Source: Misgurnus anguillicaudatus
Taxonomy: Eukaryota > Chordata > Actinopteri > Cypriniformes > Cobitidae
DNA length: 64,000 bases
Assembly: GCF_027580225.2 (NCBI RefSeq)
Contig: NC_073355.2
Location: forward strand, 17,675,501-17,739,500
Direction: 5' to 3'
The first letter of the stretch is position 1. Every line of letters begins with the position of its first letter. Under the pieces are notes generated by a model that saw only the letters and a program-made list of their open reading frames with translations, ran no database searches and had not been told where the DNA came from. Positions 32,867 through 44,937 of the stretch are shown in pieces. The translations under genes and the position numbers were made by a program.

Positions 32867-34087
32867 CGGGTTTCCCAATAGCATTGTTAGGCTAAGTAGA
32901 TTGTAAAAACGAATGTATGAATCATTTTAGAATTACGGGCCATTTCCCAAAAGCTTCATAACTTAAGTAGCACTTGAAAATCATCGTAGATGTACGAGTG
33001 CTCTGGAGTTATTGTTAATTCTTAAGTGCATCGTAAGACAACAAAGTTACAAGGTCCCCTGCAGGACAACCAGCAAATTGCACTTCTGCAATGACGATAA
33101 TGTAATGTTTTAAATGTTTATTTATTTATTGGGTTCTTCTTTGTTTATTTGTTTAAATTACTTTAATATAAATTCAAATGCGAAATCAAATTTAAATGAC
33201 TGAACATAAATTAATAAAGAAGGAAAGTTTATTTGGTACAATTTTGGTAAAAGTTCACTCTAAAAATGGCTGGGTTATTTTTGACCCATAATGGGTAAAT
33301 ATTGGACAGAACTCGTGCTGGGTTAAAAATTAACCCATGCTGGGTCAAAAATGACCCAATGTTGGGTTGTTGTTATGCAACCATGGGGTATAATAACCGA
33401 GCAGTTGGGTTAAAATAACCCAGCATTGGGTCAATTTTTAACCCAACACGTGTTCTGTCCAATATTTACCCATTATGGGTCAAAAATAACCCAGCCATTT
33501 TTAGAGTGTTGGTACTAGCAAATCAATAAAAGGTTCCTACCAATTGCTGCTAATTCATTTACAGTAAAAAATAATTGTTTTGGAGGGAAATGGCATCTGA
33601 TTAAAGAAACCAAATAAATATTTACGGTACAATGCAATAATTCCCAAAAATAAATAAACATAGATAATAAAAACAAATAATAATAATAATCTAAACTATA
33701 ATATAAAATGCAGAAAGCATTTCGGAGTGGGACGAGTCCTAACTAAATACGGAAAAGAATATTTCATTATGCACAGATTATTAAAACATTTAAAAAGTAA
33801 TTGAACAATAATGAAAAATATTATAAAAAATATTAGTGCACATCGGCTGAAGATCATGATTCATTAGCCTAAACAAGCTTCTGCTACAAATTCGAGTCAT
33901 TCTATTGGTGATATTTCAGCACTTGACAAACGGATAGCGACTGGTAAGTAGCACCTAAAACACAGCTGCGAGCGATCGTTTTATGTGCATCTTTGGGAAA
34001 TGCATGTAAATGAACAACGAATGTTCATCAAGTAGCTCGTAGAAAGCGCTCTTAAGTGCTAAGTTCAATTGTTATTGGGAAACCCAG
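32867..34087. mobile_element. 1.22-kb TIR element (cgggtttcccaata...tattgggaaaccc)
   Basis: Terminal cgggtttcccaata and its complement bound the element; inside both ends are words for cttaagtgct/tacgagt in inverted relation. The middle is AT-rich without a frame. A MITE is inserted at 33256. Confidence 0.65.
33256..33508. mobile_element. CACTCTAAAAATGGCTGGG palindromic MITE, 253 bp
   Basis: Near-perfect inverted arms of about 115 bp run from cactctaaaaatggctgggt to its complement. The flanks are tt on each side (2 bp). The arms are built from gggttat/taaccc words. It would fold into one long hairpin with a small loop near 33370-33400. It shares its terminal word with 4178-4449. Confidence 0.8.
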
Positions 34088-34830
34088 CACTGATCTCACA
34101 GGAATCCATACGTATTTTCCAAGTTGGCTAATCCGTATGAATTCGTACAAAGTGAATCATACAAAAACATACGATTAACAAAAAAAAAACATTAATGAAA
34201 CCCATAGCTTTCAACCCTCCCGCTTTTCCCAGGATTTCCTGTATTTTACGATGCTATCCACCATCAGCCCGTTTCAATAATTTCCCGTATTTCTCCCGTA
34301 ATTTTAATCTTTCTATAAAAAAATCCCACTGGCCGTATTTGATGTTTGCTACATTCAACTCCGGTAAAGCAGGCAGCAGTATACCTGTAACATATCACTC
34401 AAACGACACCAACCAATGAAACAAGAAGAAGAAGAAGAAAAGCTTCCCGAGGGAGGGTGGAGGATGACCAGAGGATGACAAGCCACAAACCGTGCACGTC
34501 CGCACACTCCTCGCATACTTGGGTACACAAACTCGCACATTTGGATGTGCTCGCTGAATGCATGTGGCATGCACAAACTCAGAAAGTGTTAAGGAATGCA
34601 ACGTGTGCAACCTATCTTGTAATATAAAAAGTCTCTTTAAGGTGTGGAATTTCCCTTATTTTCAAATCCCAATGTTGACAGGTATGATGAAACCCCATCG
34701 CTAACCCCAACTTCACAAGAGCAAAAGCAAATAGTTGAAAAACATTTTAATTAATGCTAATACATGGATTAATACTGTTTAGCCACCTCATAAAATATGT
34801 ACAAATTGCCATGATATTGGGTTGAATTTG
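34088..34830. mobile_element. Palindromic MITE (tacgagttggctaatt family), copy 3, split by a hAT-like insertion
   Basis: The left arm cactgatctcacaggaatcc with ttccaagttggctaatccgt and the right arm cctcataaaatatgtacaaa with ttgccatgatattg are inverted relatives of the other copies. The central tract (cgctaaccccaacttcacaa) has been displaced by the 484-bp insertion at 34203-34686. Confidence 0.66.
34203..34686. mobile_element. 484-bp hAT-like element with 8-bp target duplication
   Basis: Ends catagctttcaac and gttgacaggtatg are inverted repeats (13 bp, imperfect). atgaaacc stands on both sides (34195-34202 and 34687-34694). The 8-bp duplication is the hAT hallmark. The frame 34195-34419 has no domain, so the element is non-autonomous. 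Confidence 0.75.
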
Positions 34831-36720
34831 TCCCTTTTTGACCCATGACCCACCAGAGCTGTGTATGTTCTTGCATTAAAATTCAGTTCAGAGGTTGTGT
34901 TCATGACATATATTATGCATTTCAAAGCAACACTGGGTAAATAAGTAATTCTAGCTTTTAATTATGCAATTCTGCTTTCATGGCCATGATTTAGGGCTGC
35001 ACAATACTGTATTTTGTTTTTAGCACTGGTACTGCAATGTATGCATCAGCAATAGTCAAACTGTAAATATATGTACATTTATGGGTGTGTGTTTTACACA
35101 CAAAAAAACCCTTGCATTATATCTGTCTGATGTGACATAATTTACACTAATTTATGGGTTTTTCGATGCACAGTTAATTATTTTTTATAGTTTGTTGCTG
35201 TGCATATGGGTCTGCAAGCATAAAAGTGGCCATCCCAGAGCTGTACAAGAAATGCAAGGCAGCGCTTTCTATATACCGTTGTAGATGCAGTGACCAACAA
35301 AATGATTCTAGAATAATTCAATTTTCTCAAATAGATCTATTCAAGTCATCCGGTGAAGTCATAATGCATTTTTCATATCACAATATACAATATGTCACGG
35401 AAAAACCAAATATCACAATCCCCCTTTTTTTTTTACCATGATTACCGTCGTGCTGATATATGCCCTTATGCTCGTGTATTGTTGCTTTAATACTATGCTT
35501 GACAAATATCGAATCGGGGCAAATCATTTGGGAAACATCAAACCCTGGTACCTATTCAATATCAAAGGAAATCAACATCCATCCTGTCAGCCGGCAGTCA
35601 GACAGAGAACATTTTAGATGACTTCATGGTCGGTGAGGATACTGTAGGTCTGCAGTGCAGAACAATGAGAAAACCTGGCATGCCTAAAGCTCTTCATAAG
35701 ACTCAGTGCTTTAGTGATTTAGTGCTTTAGTTTCAATCCCATCAGGGACTTCTGCCATGATGCACGGCCCTCCGTTCACGTACAACCTCACTCCATTCAG
35801 GAAAGCTCGGTGGCATCTCACAGCCAGAGTGAATGAAGTATGCCGTGAAATATGTTAATAGGCCCTCCACATGATGTATGTATTCCAAAACCATTATCCG
35901 GTTGTTTTAGCGAACTCGAGGCCAAAATGCAAACTATACTATTCCGAATTAATCTATTAGTCTTTACGGATTTGCATCTGCCTGCGCTTCCCCCGAGCTG
36001 ATTTAGCGCTAAGAGCAGGACGCTTTTCATAACGTCAGGCTCTTAAAATAGAGTCAGATGTAACTATACAAAAGAGAGGCAACATTAAAAGACATCTCAG
36101 ACAAAACACTTCTTGTTAATGTCACTCTCTTAGGGACTCGACATATCCCGAGCCTAAGAGCCCCATCACTTTATCTGTCCTTATGCAGATGGTTTAAAAG
36201 CCACGCAGGAGAGAGAATCAATAGCTAAAAAATAGACTTACGCATTCATAGCCTGCCTTCTTTTGAGACCCTCCTCCCAGCACTGTGTATTTAACAAACC
36301 TGGCGCTACATACATACTTGTTAATGCATTAGCCTGCCAACAACAATAACATGTAAGGCGTGAAAGCCATTCCAGCCCGATTGCAGAGGCGTTCTGTGCC
36401 GACAAGCTGTTTTTTTATCAGTAGGTAAGTAAATGGTAGATGTTTCTTAAATAGCAAGATGCGTCAAGTACTTATACTTTGCGACACTTTGTTTTTCGCT
36501 TTCTAACACGAAGTAACATATGCAGTGAAGTATGTTCTAGGAATCATCCATATGTCTATGTTCTGAAAATAAACTGGCAAATGTTCTCCATTGAGGTGAG
36601 ATGATCTGAGATGTTCTTACAGAAGATGCTCCTCAACGAGAAATATAAAGGGAATACATGACCCAGCTTAGCATAAGTTGGCTTTGAAGGACTTTTGACA
36701 GGTTTGTTGGGTTTTAAGTA
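34831..36720. other. Repeat-free stretch with candidate islands (35530-36430)
   Basis: No foldback or terminal repeat is seen. The island has TAAT-core words (ccgaattaatctattagt), tgatttagcgctaag and catcactttatctgtcc (a GATA-type word on the minus strand). Several short frames lack domains. It may be a cluster of conserved non-coding elements; untested. Confidence 0.35.
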
Positions 36721-36732
36721 CACTGTAAAAAA

Positions 36733-37168
36733 TAATATGCCCCATCTACTCAATAAAATTGTGGCAACAGATTACAAGCAATATCATTAATTACATTCAA
36801 CAAATCAAAATTTATTTAGATTTACTCTATAAGCTCCTTAATAGTAACACATTCAAAAAGATTAACTGCAATCTGCAAATAAAAAATTATTAAAATTTAA
36901 ACTAAAATATTGTATATACTAGACAAAGAACTAGCACTATACAATAAAAATATTATGCCATATCTACTCAATAAAAGTGTGGCAACAGATTACAAGCAAT
37001 ATCATTAATTAAATTAATCAAATAAAAATTGAGTTAGATTCACAGAGTATGCTCCTTAATATTGACCTATTCAAAACGATAAACTGCGATTTTTTAAATA
37101 AAAAAGTTATTTAAGTTTAAACAAAAATTGTGGGTATACAGTAGCACTATACTAATAAATACTACTCA
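36733..37168. repeat. Tandem duplication, two units of about 218 bp
   Basis: atctactcaataaaattgtg, then gcaacagattacaagcaata, recurs near 36962 as atctactcaataaaagtgtg with the same continuation to tattttaaa-like ends. The left edge is preceded by cactgtaaaaaataat, an end type seen in other MITEs of this window. Confidence 0.7.
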
Positions 37169-37439
37169 ATTACATTATTTTAATTTAACACAATTTAGTT
37201 AATATAATTTTATGGGTTGTGTATTAACATTATTGAGTATTATTAATTTAATCTGATTTCAGAATGATGACACAAATATTAAAACATTTTTATTTTATTT
37301 CAGTCAAGAATCTCTTTTTTTTTTCAGTATAAACAACAAAACTTTACTATTACACAAATATGATAGTTTTAAGACTTTTTAAAAGGTACTGTCAAACACA
37401 TAGAACACATTTGTATCATTTAAAAACAGGACCAATGCT
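37169..37439. other. AT-rich stretch
   Basis: No feature recognised; homopolymeric T and A runs only. Confidence 0.45.
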
Positions 37440-37850
37440 TAAATACTTGTACACACAGCGTTGACTTCAAAAACTTTACTGCAAATGCAATCTATTTGTA
37501 TAAAGTGTAGACTGAAGTGGTAAAACTGGACTATTACACAAATATAGTCTATTTGTAAAAACAGACAGTACATCAAAACAATTAATTTTTAAACACCCCC
37601 TAGACTTTAAAAACTGGACTCTTAAACAAACACAATGTATTTGTAAGTGTAGACTTCACAAAACAAGACTTACCAAAATACAAACTAATTGAAAAAGTGT
37701 TGCCTTTACAAAACTACTATAAAAAAAAAAACAATCGTAAACAAAGTGTAGACTTCAAAAACTTAACAGCTATACAAATTCATTCCAGTGTAAGCATAAA
37801 AAACTGGATTCTGACACAAATATTTTTATATGTAAAAATAGAGTATACTT
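37440..37850. repeat. Degenerate tandem repeat (gtgtagacttcaaaaact units)
   Basis: Words agtgtagactt, aaaaactggactattacac and atctatttgta recur four or five times with irregular spacing of about 60-100 bp. Units are diverged, so exact boundaries and copy number are uncertain. Confidence 0.5.
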
Positions 37851-38807
37851 GGAAAATTACTTAACCGTCCTTAAGAGAAAAGCTATCTGACTTTTCTTGA
37901 ACACGAAAAGTGCCTACAGTACAGTGCAGTGTGGAAAAGGCAGTGTGTTGTTTAAAGTTTGCTCTTTGAACATTGTGGTAAAATAGAAAGCACTTTAATA
38001 TAACAAGATCACACAGTGTGATGAGGAGCAACTTACTAAAAATAGCAACCCGGCTAACTTAACTACATCTTTCCAAAAGGAATAAACAACTTCAGCTCTT
38101 TAAAGAATATTATAGCGGTTCAACTCATAAGCTACTTCTCAAACAAACTAATTCTTCAACACACAAATCAGTTTGCAAATGAGAGTCCTATTCTGATTGA
38201 AAAAAAATAATATATCTCGCTAATTTAGTGTTTCATCAACATACATATAAAGCCAATACCTTTGCATTTCTACCTCAAGGGCTAAGTCACATCAGTAAAG
38301 GTCATCTTGATAAACAGTTCCAGATAACCTTAATTGGTGGTATATTTGACAAATCACTATAGGGGACAAAATCAATATGAAGTCATCTGACAAATCACTG
38401 CACAGTTAAAGTATAGTTAAGGGATAGAAATAGAAACGTATAAAATGTCACAACGGGACAACGGTGAATCAGTTTGAGGAGAAATAGACTCACCTGTCTG
38501 CAATGTTCTTGGTATGCAGAACAGCTTATAGAATCATCTTCCTGCAACTTGCTAATGAGGCTTTACTTCCAGACAAATAATTAAGTATCTCTTCCTATTA
38601 GATTCATCAGTTAATTGCAATCTGTAAATGCTCTGATCCCAGATGACTAATATGGATATTTAAAGAATTCTGTTATACGATCAATCAGAATCTTGGAAAG
38701 ATCAAGACATACGCAGTATGACTTAAAAATGTGATATATGTTTTAAATTAAATTTTTTGTCACAAAAGTGCTCATATATTGAACAACAGCACATTACCAG
38801 ACGAAGC
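37851..38807. other. AT-rich intergenic stretch
   Basis: No supported frame of note and no repeat boundary recognised. Confidence 0.45.
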
Positions 38808-40535
38808 CATATGAAGAGTTTGGTTCCAAAACGCAATAAATTCACTTTGACTAAATTCGGTTAAAATGTGTTTTCTATACAAAGAAGTGACAAGATGAAA
38901 ACCACTATTTTCTGTTACAAACTGTCACATAACATCTTTAGGTTATAATAACATTAAAAATTCTAATCCATAATTTGACTTTCAAAGATTTATTATACAG
39001 TAAAAACTGATTATTTTCCCCCACAAAATGCAAATAGTTTTTTTTCTATAATTCTATAAATCAATTGAATCGATATATAAATGTGCATTCATATTTGCCA
39101 TGATATATTCATTGAGTTGACTAGTGGTATACAATGATAAAAAAAAAAAACATTAATGACATTAATCAAAACACTTACTATGTCATATTAAAGGATTAGT
39201 CCATTTTCTTAAAAAAAATCCAGATAATTTACTCACCACCATGTCATCCAAAATGTTGACGTCTTTCTTTGTTCAGTCGAAAAGAAATTATGTTTTTTTA
39301 GTCATTTTAATGGACTTTAATGGCAACATGTAACAGTTTTAACGCAGTTTAAAATTGCAGTTTCAAATAAGAAATAATCTCAAACGAGGCATAAGGGTCT
39401 TATCTAGTGAAACGATTGTTATTTTTGACGAGAAAAATAAAAAATATGCACTTTTAAACCACAACTTCTCGTCTAGCTCCGGTCCTGTGACGCGCCAGCG
39501 CAACCTCACGTAATTGCGTAATGCTGTGGAAAGGTCACGTGTTACATATATGAAAAGCACATTTGCGGACCATTTTAAACAAAAAACTGTCACAAAGACA
39601 TTAATTAGTATCAGTTGACATACAACAATGTCGGAATGGTCCTCTTTCTCCACACTTGTAAACACTGGGGTGTAGTTTCACATACGTCCTCTGTGACCTC
39701 TTGACGTGATGACGTATTGCGTGCGGTCGCCTGAGGATAGGTGAGAAGTTGTGGTTTAAAAGTGCATATTTTTATTTTTATTGTCAAAAATGACAATCGT
39801 TTCGCTAGATAAGACCCTTATGCCTCGTTTGGGATAGTTTAGAGTCCTTTGAAACCCCGTTGAAACTGCAATTTTAAACTGCATTAAAACTGTTACGTGT
39901 TGGGGTCCATTAAAGTCCATTAAAATGAGAAAAATCCTGGAATGTTTTCCTCAAAAAACATAATTTCTTCTTGACTGAACAAAGAAAGACATCAACATTT
40001 TGGATGACATGGTGGTGAGTAAATTATCTGGATTTTTTAAGAAAATTGACTATACCATTAAGAACACTGTCATTGCTGCTGTTATACTTTGGATGTCGTC
40101 GCTGAACTTTTTTGACAACAATTAGATGTAAAATGTTTTGGTCCTGCTCGATTTTCCTTGTCTTAGAGTAAAATAATGGAACGTTTCTCAAAGACCCACT
40201 GGTGTCAGTGTGTTAGCATGACAGGAGCTTGATGTTTTGCTGTTTTTGTTTGTTTGTTGATTACGAATTACAAAGCAGATGAGGAAAACTAGCATTCTGC
40301 GTGGAATAGTGTGCTGTGATTTGTGGAGCGGATTTATTGCATTCTGCAGAGAAGGAGGACTGCCGTTTATCGCGTTTTGGGAAAAAGGAAGAGAAGATGA
40401 CAAAATAACAAAGCAGATATTGGACTGCGTAAAATTAAAAATTGACTTTTTAATACTGACCTGACAATACTGATTTTGGCAGTAACTATTTTTTTAATGC
40501 CGTTTATCACATTTTGGAACCAAACTCTTCATATG
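38808..40535. mobile_element. TIR element (catatgaagagtttggttcc) interrupted by foldback copy B
   Basis: A perfect 24-bp inverted repeat (38808-38831 and 40512-40535) bounds the element. Next to it, cgcaataaa and tttatcac are also roughly inverted. About half of the interval is the TTAA foldback element 39188-40061, which inserted later. No transposase is seen. Confidence 0.65.
39188..40061. mobile_element. TTAA-flanked foldback element, copy B
   Basis: It starts ttaaaggattagtccatttt; the right end is a decayed complement (aaaattgactataccattaa). The arms match copy A (3435-4624): atccagataatttactcacc, cattttggatgacatgg and aagacccttatgcctcgttt occur in both. Copy B lacks the MITE seen in copy A. 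Minus frames 39363-39665 and 39611-39796 are repeat sequence. Confidence 0.78.
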
Positions 40536-40747
40536 CTTTTGCTTTTTTAGTAATTATTTATTTTAAAAATATGAAAAGCTCAGATGCAAAAACCTCTAAG
40601 TGCGTCTAACATCTTTTCTTGTAAATCAATATTTGTTATCAGGCTGTTATGTTTAGGCTCAGTAATTTCACTTTATCAGCAATGAAAAGCTTATTAGTCA
40701 GTAATTAAAATGCCCTATTTGTCACTTTAGTGATTTAATTGGTATTT

Positions 40748-41840
40748 AAAGTCCCCCTGTAGTCGTTTTTTTATCACTTAAAACTCATCTTTGAGGATTA
40801 TAATAGCATATGTAAAAGAAAATGTTTCTTTCTGTGACAGTAATTTCTTGCTTTAAAACAGCTTGAAAGTAACTCTACACCCCTGCCTCGTTAAGTATAC
40901 GAGGATCTATGAATATGCAAATTTGTCTCTCCCGCCTCTACCCAATCGCACAGTTTGTACCATAGATACGAATATGCAAATTACTCCCCACCTCCACTCT
41001 TTCACACCACCTCGGACCATAGATATATATGTAAATAGATGCTATATTCGGCAGTTTTAGACACATAACTGCTAAGTCTTGTTTCACACAGCGCTTGGCC
41101 GCATCCGAAATCACATACTGTGAAGGTAGGTACTGAATTAGGTGATGAAACTTAAACCTGGTTTTTGGTCGCGAATGTGCAAAAAGTTTAACAGTTAAAA
41201 GACAAATAAACCCAGAAGAAAATCTCTTAAGCTTTGGTTTGCCCTGAAAGCTCATAAACAGTTCTGCAACAGAAGGAGAACAGAAGAATTAGCATTAGCA
41301 TTGCAAACATTTGCACGGCCACTACAGCAACAATGGCAACAAGCCGAAGTAATGGTTTTCCACTTTCAAGCCAGCGTAGTTATAGGTCAAAGTGCTGCGT
41401 TGGCAGCAAACCTAAACATAAAACCGATGTTGCTAGAACAGACCAGTGGAAGAAAGCTGACACGTACAAAGAAGTTTGTGAAGGGTGCACTAAAATCCAC
41501 ACTCAAGTCTTAATTCAATGGGTGCAACAGATGCCCGAATGCATTTTACATGAGGGGAAAGAAGCAGAGAGCTCAGGGGCACATTATCCGCCAAACAGAT
41601 GGACTCTCAACCAGATGTCAACCTTCTCAAATATTTACAACAGATACAGTATTATCTGTATTAAAGATTGATTCACTTTTATTACAAGGTATAACTGATC
41701 TGGATATAGCGATTAAGACTAATTATTGTGTGGGTGCACTATTCACTTTAAAAAGGGGAGATAATTATTTATTTATGGATACAATCAAATCTTACAGGAA
41801 CAGTATGTCATCTTCACCACTAGAGGTCACAAAACAATAA
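40748..41840. repeat. Interspersed repeat (taaagtccccctgtagtcg ... caccactagagg)
   Basis: The left edge taaagtccccctgtagtcg, the pair of catagat.../gaatatgcaaatt tracts (40905-41030) and the right edge gtcatcttcaccactagagg are familiar from cyprinid DNA repeats. A 112-codon plus frame at 41333-41671 starts in good context (caacatggc), with KCCVGSKPKHKTD and CEGCTK segments. I cannot assign it and it may be only repeat sequence. Probably a non-autonomous element. Confidence 0.45.
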
Positions 41841-42332
41841 TAAAGGTGTAGCTTGATGATGCTCTGGAGTCAGTTTCTAAGACATCAATGCTTGGGTCAT
41901 GATGTGCAATATAATGCCTTACCATATCAATTCTAACACAATCCTTAATCTAATACAACCTCTAATGACCGTAAAAGGTGATTTTAGCTTTACAATACTG
42001 TGTACCACAATAGAAAGATAAAAGACTTTGAAAACCTCGCCTCATGGGCATTTCTCCTTTACCTAGTCATATGTATGACCTTTATTGAAATTGCTTTTCA
42101 CTGGAATAGGTCACCAGATTCAAAGGCAGGGAATGGATGGAATAATAGGTTGCTCTCTGTTCAGCACACATTGAATACAGCAGGTTGAGCTTTAACTTGG
42201 CTTTTTGTAAAACTTCAGGGCCATTTGCAAAGGCCAACTGCAGTAGTCCAGCCAAGAAGAAGCAGGACGAGGTGAAATTGGGAAAAGAGATGTGATAAAA
42301 GCACATATAGTCCCTATAGTTTTTGTTTCTTT
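41841..42332. other. Intergenic stretch
   Basis: A minus frame (42082-42306) lies on ccaactgcagtagtccagcc-type sequence that resembles dispersed repeat DNA. No boundary or domain is established. Confidence 0.4.
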
Positions 42333-43080
42333 ATTGGACACTCCACTTTTTTAAAAAACATATACTCATTTTCCGGCTCCCCTAGAGTTAAACATTTGAT
42401 TTTTACCGTTTTGGAATCTATTCAGCTGATCTCCGTGTCTGGTGCTACGACTTTTAGCATAGCTTAGCACAATCCATTTAATCTGATTAGACCATTAGCA
42501 TTGTGCTAAAAAATAACCAAAGATTTTCAATATTTTTTCCTATTTAAAACTTGACTCTTCTGTAGTTACATCGTGTACTAAGACCGACGGAAAATGTAAA
42601 GTTCGATTTTTTAGGCAGATATGGCTAGGAACTATATTCTCATTCTGGAGTAATAATCAGGGACTTTGCTGATGTAACATGATTGCAGCAGGCGTAGTAA
42701 TATTACGCACTGCTCGGAAATAGTCCCCTGCCATTGAAAGCCAAGTATATATCGCTGCAGCCCGGAGACTGCAGGTGGGAGGACCTTATGCTGCAAGTGG
42801 GAGGAGCTTATGCTGCAATTTCAGAAATGTGCAAGTAGGAGGAGTTTACGCTTTAAATGGGACGGTGGTGAATCCTCTGGAAGTTTGTACAGCCCACTTG
42901 CGGCTAAAGCTCCACCCACTTGCTAACCCACCCATATGCAGCTGGCTCCGACCTCCGTACCCTTTCTTGAAAGTTACTAAGGGGACTATTTTCGGCAAAA
43001 AATGGTAAAAGTCAAATGTTTAACTCTAGGGGAGCTGGAAAATGAGTATATTTTTAAAAACAAGTGGAATGTCCCTTTAA
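42333..43080. mobile_element. TIR element with about 70-bp inverted ends, carrying an insertion
   Basis: Left cactccacttttttaaaaaa, then ctcattttccggctccccta, is mirrored at the right (ggggagctggaaaatgag... gtggaatgtccctttaa). A central gtcccc...ggggac pair lies around the insertion. No coding capacity. Confidence 0.75.
42741..42966. mobile_element. 226-bp insertion with ttgaaag target duplication
   Basis: ttgaaag occurs on both sides (42734-42740 and 42967-42973), and the host palindrome is continuous without the segment. Inside, gtgggaggagcttatgctgc-like units repeat three times (42773-42860). No inverted ends are visible, so the mechanism is unknown; a 7-8 bp duplication fits hAT or similar. 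Confidence 0.55.
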
Positions 43081-43373
43081 ACCACAATGATTTGTGACCA
43101 CGTTATAGGCCCTTTTTATACCCGGCTGAGAAATAAACATTACGCTGTGTAACTACTGTTTGAGTCGAAGTATAATAATAGGTCCGAAACCTAATATAGT
43201 ATATTACAGAGAAGCTGTGTTTAATGCTATCATACTTCACTGTACAAAAGTAGTTCATCTTAGATTAAAAAGAAAAAGAAAAAAAGCATTTCATCACCTC
43301 GATGCAGTAAGTTATTTTGTTCATGGGGTAAAGGAAGCCACCCTTAGGTGAAGATATTTAAAGTGAGAGATTA
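43081..43373. other. Spacer between transposons
   Basis: About 290 bp, no feature recognised. A 63-codon plus frame (43160-43351) has no domain. Confidence 0.45.
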
Positions 43374-44937
43374 CCCAGCTAGAAATAAAAAGTTCTAAGA
43401 ACGTTCCCTGAAAGTTCCCGAATGTTCCCAAAAACATTCTGCCAGCGTTGAAAGCGGCTGGTTTTTTTTGGGTTCTGGGAGCGTTTCTGTTGTCTGGGCG
43501 TTGGAGTGGTGTTGCATTTTGCCATTTTTGGACGTTGTGACGGTGTCATGTTTTGATGTTCGCACGGTGTTTGAAGCAACAGCTGTTTATTGTATTGACT
43601 TGTTTGGTTGTTGTGTGGATGATGGAGAATGATTGCATTTTGTTGTTTTGGAAAACATTGTTTCTGAATGTTCAGTGGATGTGTTGCTGTGGAGGGCTCA
43701 ATTCGCTTGCTGGGTTTGGATGTTGATGTTTCGTTTTGAGTCGCCCTTGTTGTGATTTGTGTTTGTTTTGGTTGGTCTCTTGACACTTGGCTTTTTGCCT
43801 GCTGGTTTTTTCCTGGTTGTGTTGACTTTGTGGTGGTGCACCACATTTGTTGTGAAGGGTTGTTGGTGTGTTTCTGTGGTTGTTGGTACATAATGGTAAA
43901 GATCATCACCTAGTTCATTTACTAATCAAAAGTTTATTTTCTGCCAATATTGTATATTAGAACCAACTCTTTCACAGCAGTTAGTCATTAAGGAGTTTCA
44001 GAAACTTTGGACAAAAAATATCCGCTGTATAGTTGGGATGCCCAAACATCAAGAATCAGACTATGAATCTCAACCATGGTGACAATTAAAATTGTTAAAA
44101 AAATCCTTATTTATCCATGCTGCAGTGCATGCTGGGAGTCCTGAATGAGGTTTGTAATTTGTTAATACCCAGCATGCATTGCAGCATGGATAAATAAGGA
44201 TTTTTTTAACAATTTTAATTGTCACCATGGTTGAGATTCATAGTCTGATTCTTGATGTTTGTGCATCCCAGTTATACAGCAAATATTTTTTGTCCAAAGT
44301 TTCTAAAACTCCTTAATGACAAACTGCTGTGAAGGTGCTGGATCTCATTTACATTTTTGACAGGGGATAAAGTTTTGATTGGTGGGTGAATTGGGTGATG
44401 ATCTTTGCCGTTGTGTACCAACAACCACAGAACAACACCACCAACTTGGCATGTTCACAACAAATGTGGTGCATCAACACAAAGCCAACACAACCAGGAA
44501 AAAACCAGCAAGCAAAAAGCCAAGTGCCAAGAGACCAACTAAAACAAACACTAATCACAATAAGGGTGACTTAAAATGAAACAAACATCAACATCTAAAC
44601 CTAGTAAGTGAATTGAGTTTTCTACAGCAATATATTTACTGCATACAGAAATAATGTTTTATAAAATAATAAAATGCAATGTTTCTCTATCATTTACATA
44701 ACAATTAAACAAGTCAATATAATAAACAGCTGTTGTTTTAAACATTGTGTGAACATTAAAACATGACATTGTCATAACGTTTAAAATGGTAAAATGTAAC
44801 ATTACTCTAACGTTCAGACAACAGAAACGTTCCTAGAACTTAAAAAAAACTAGCCGCTTTTGGCGTTGGCAGGGTGTCTTTGGGAGCATTCGGGGGCTTT
44901 CGGGGAACGTTCTTGGAACTTTTTATTTCTAGCTGGG
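43374..44937. mobile_element. 1.56-kb long foldback element, copy 2, with A-to-G-shifted arm
   Basis: The ends cccagctagaaataaaaagt and its complement, an arm-length inverted repeat and the centre with ccatgctgcagtgcatgctg identify the same family as 8049-9631. Flanking ta/ta fits a 2-bp duplication. The left arm (about 43440-43870) is depleted of A on the plus strand and has G where the right arm and much of copy 1 have A. This loss of TAA/TAG/TGA complements opens a 176-codon minus frame (43379-43909), rich in Gln/Thr/Lys, which is an artefact. Confidence 0.82.

Noticed and set aside
36733..37168. CRISPR-like or operon-like repeat structure
   Set aside because: Only two long AT-rich units without short repeats or spacers; a vertebrate tandem duplication. 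No CRISPR array, origin or bacterial-type signal was found anywhere in the window.
41333..41671. 112-codon ORF with good start context
   Set aside because: It lies inside an interspersed repeat and I cannot connect it to any known transposon or host protein; kept only as a remark.
43379..43909. 176-codon minus-strand ORF rich in Gln, Thr and Lys
   Set aside because: It lies wholly in one arm of a foldback element. The frame is open because A depletion on the plus strand removes stop codons on the minus strand; no domain is present.
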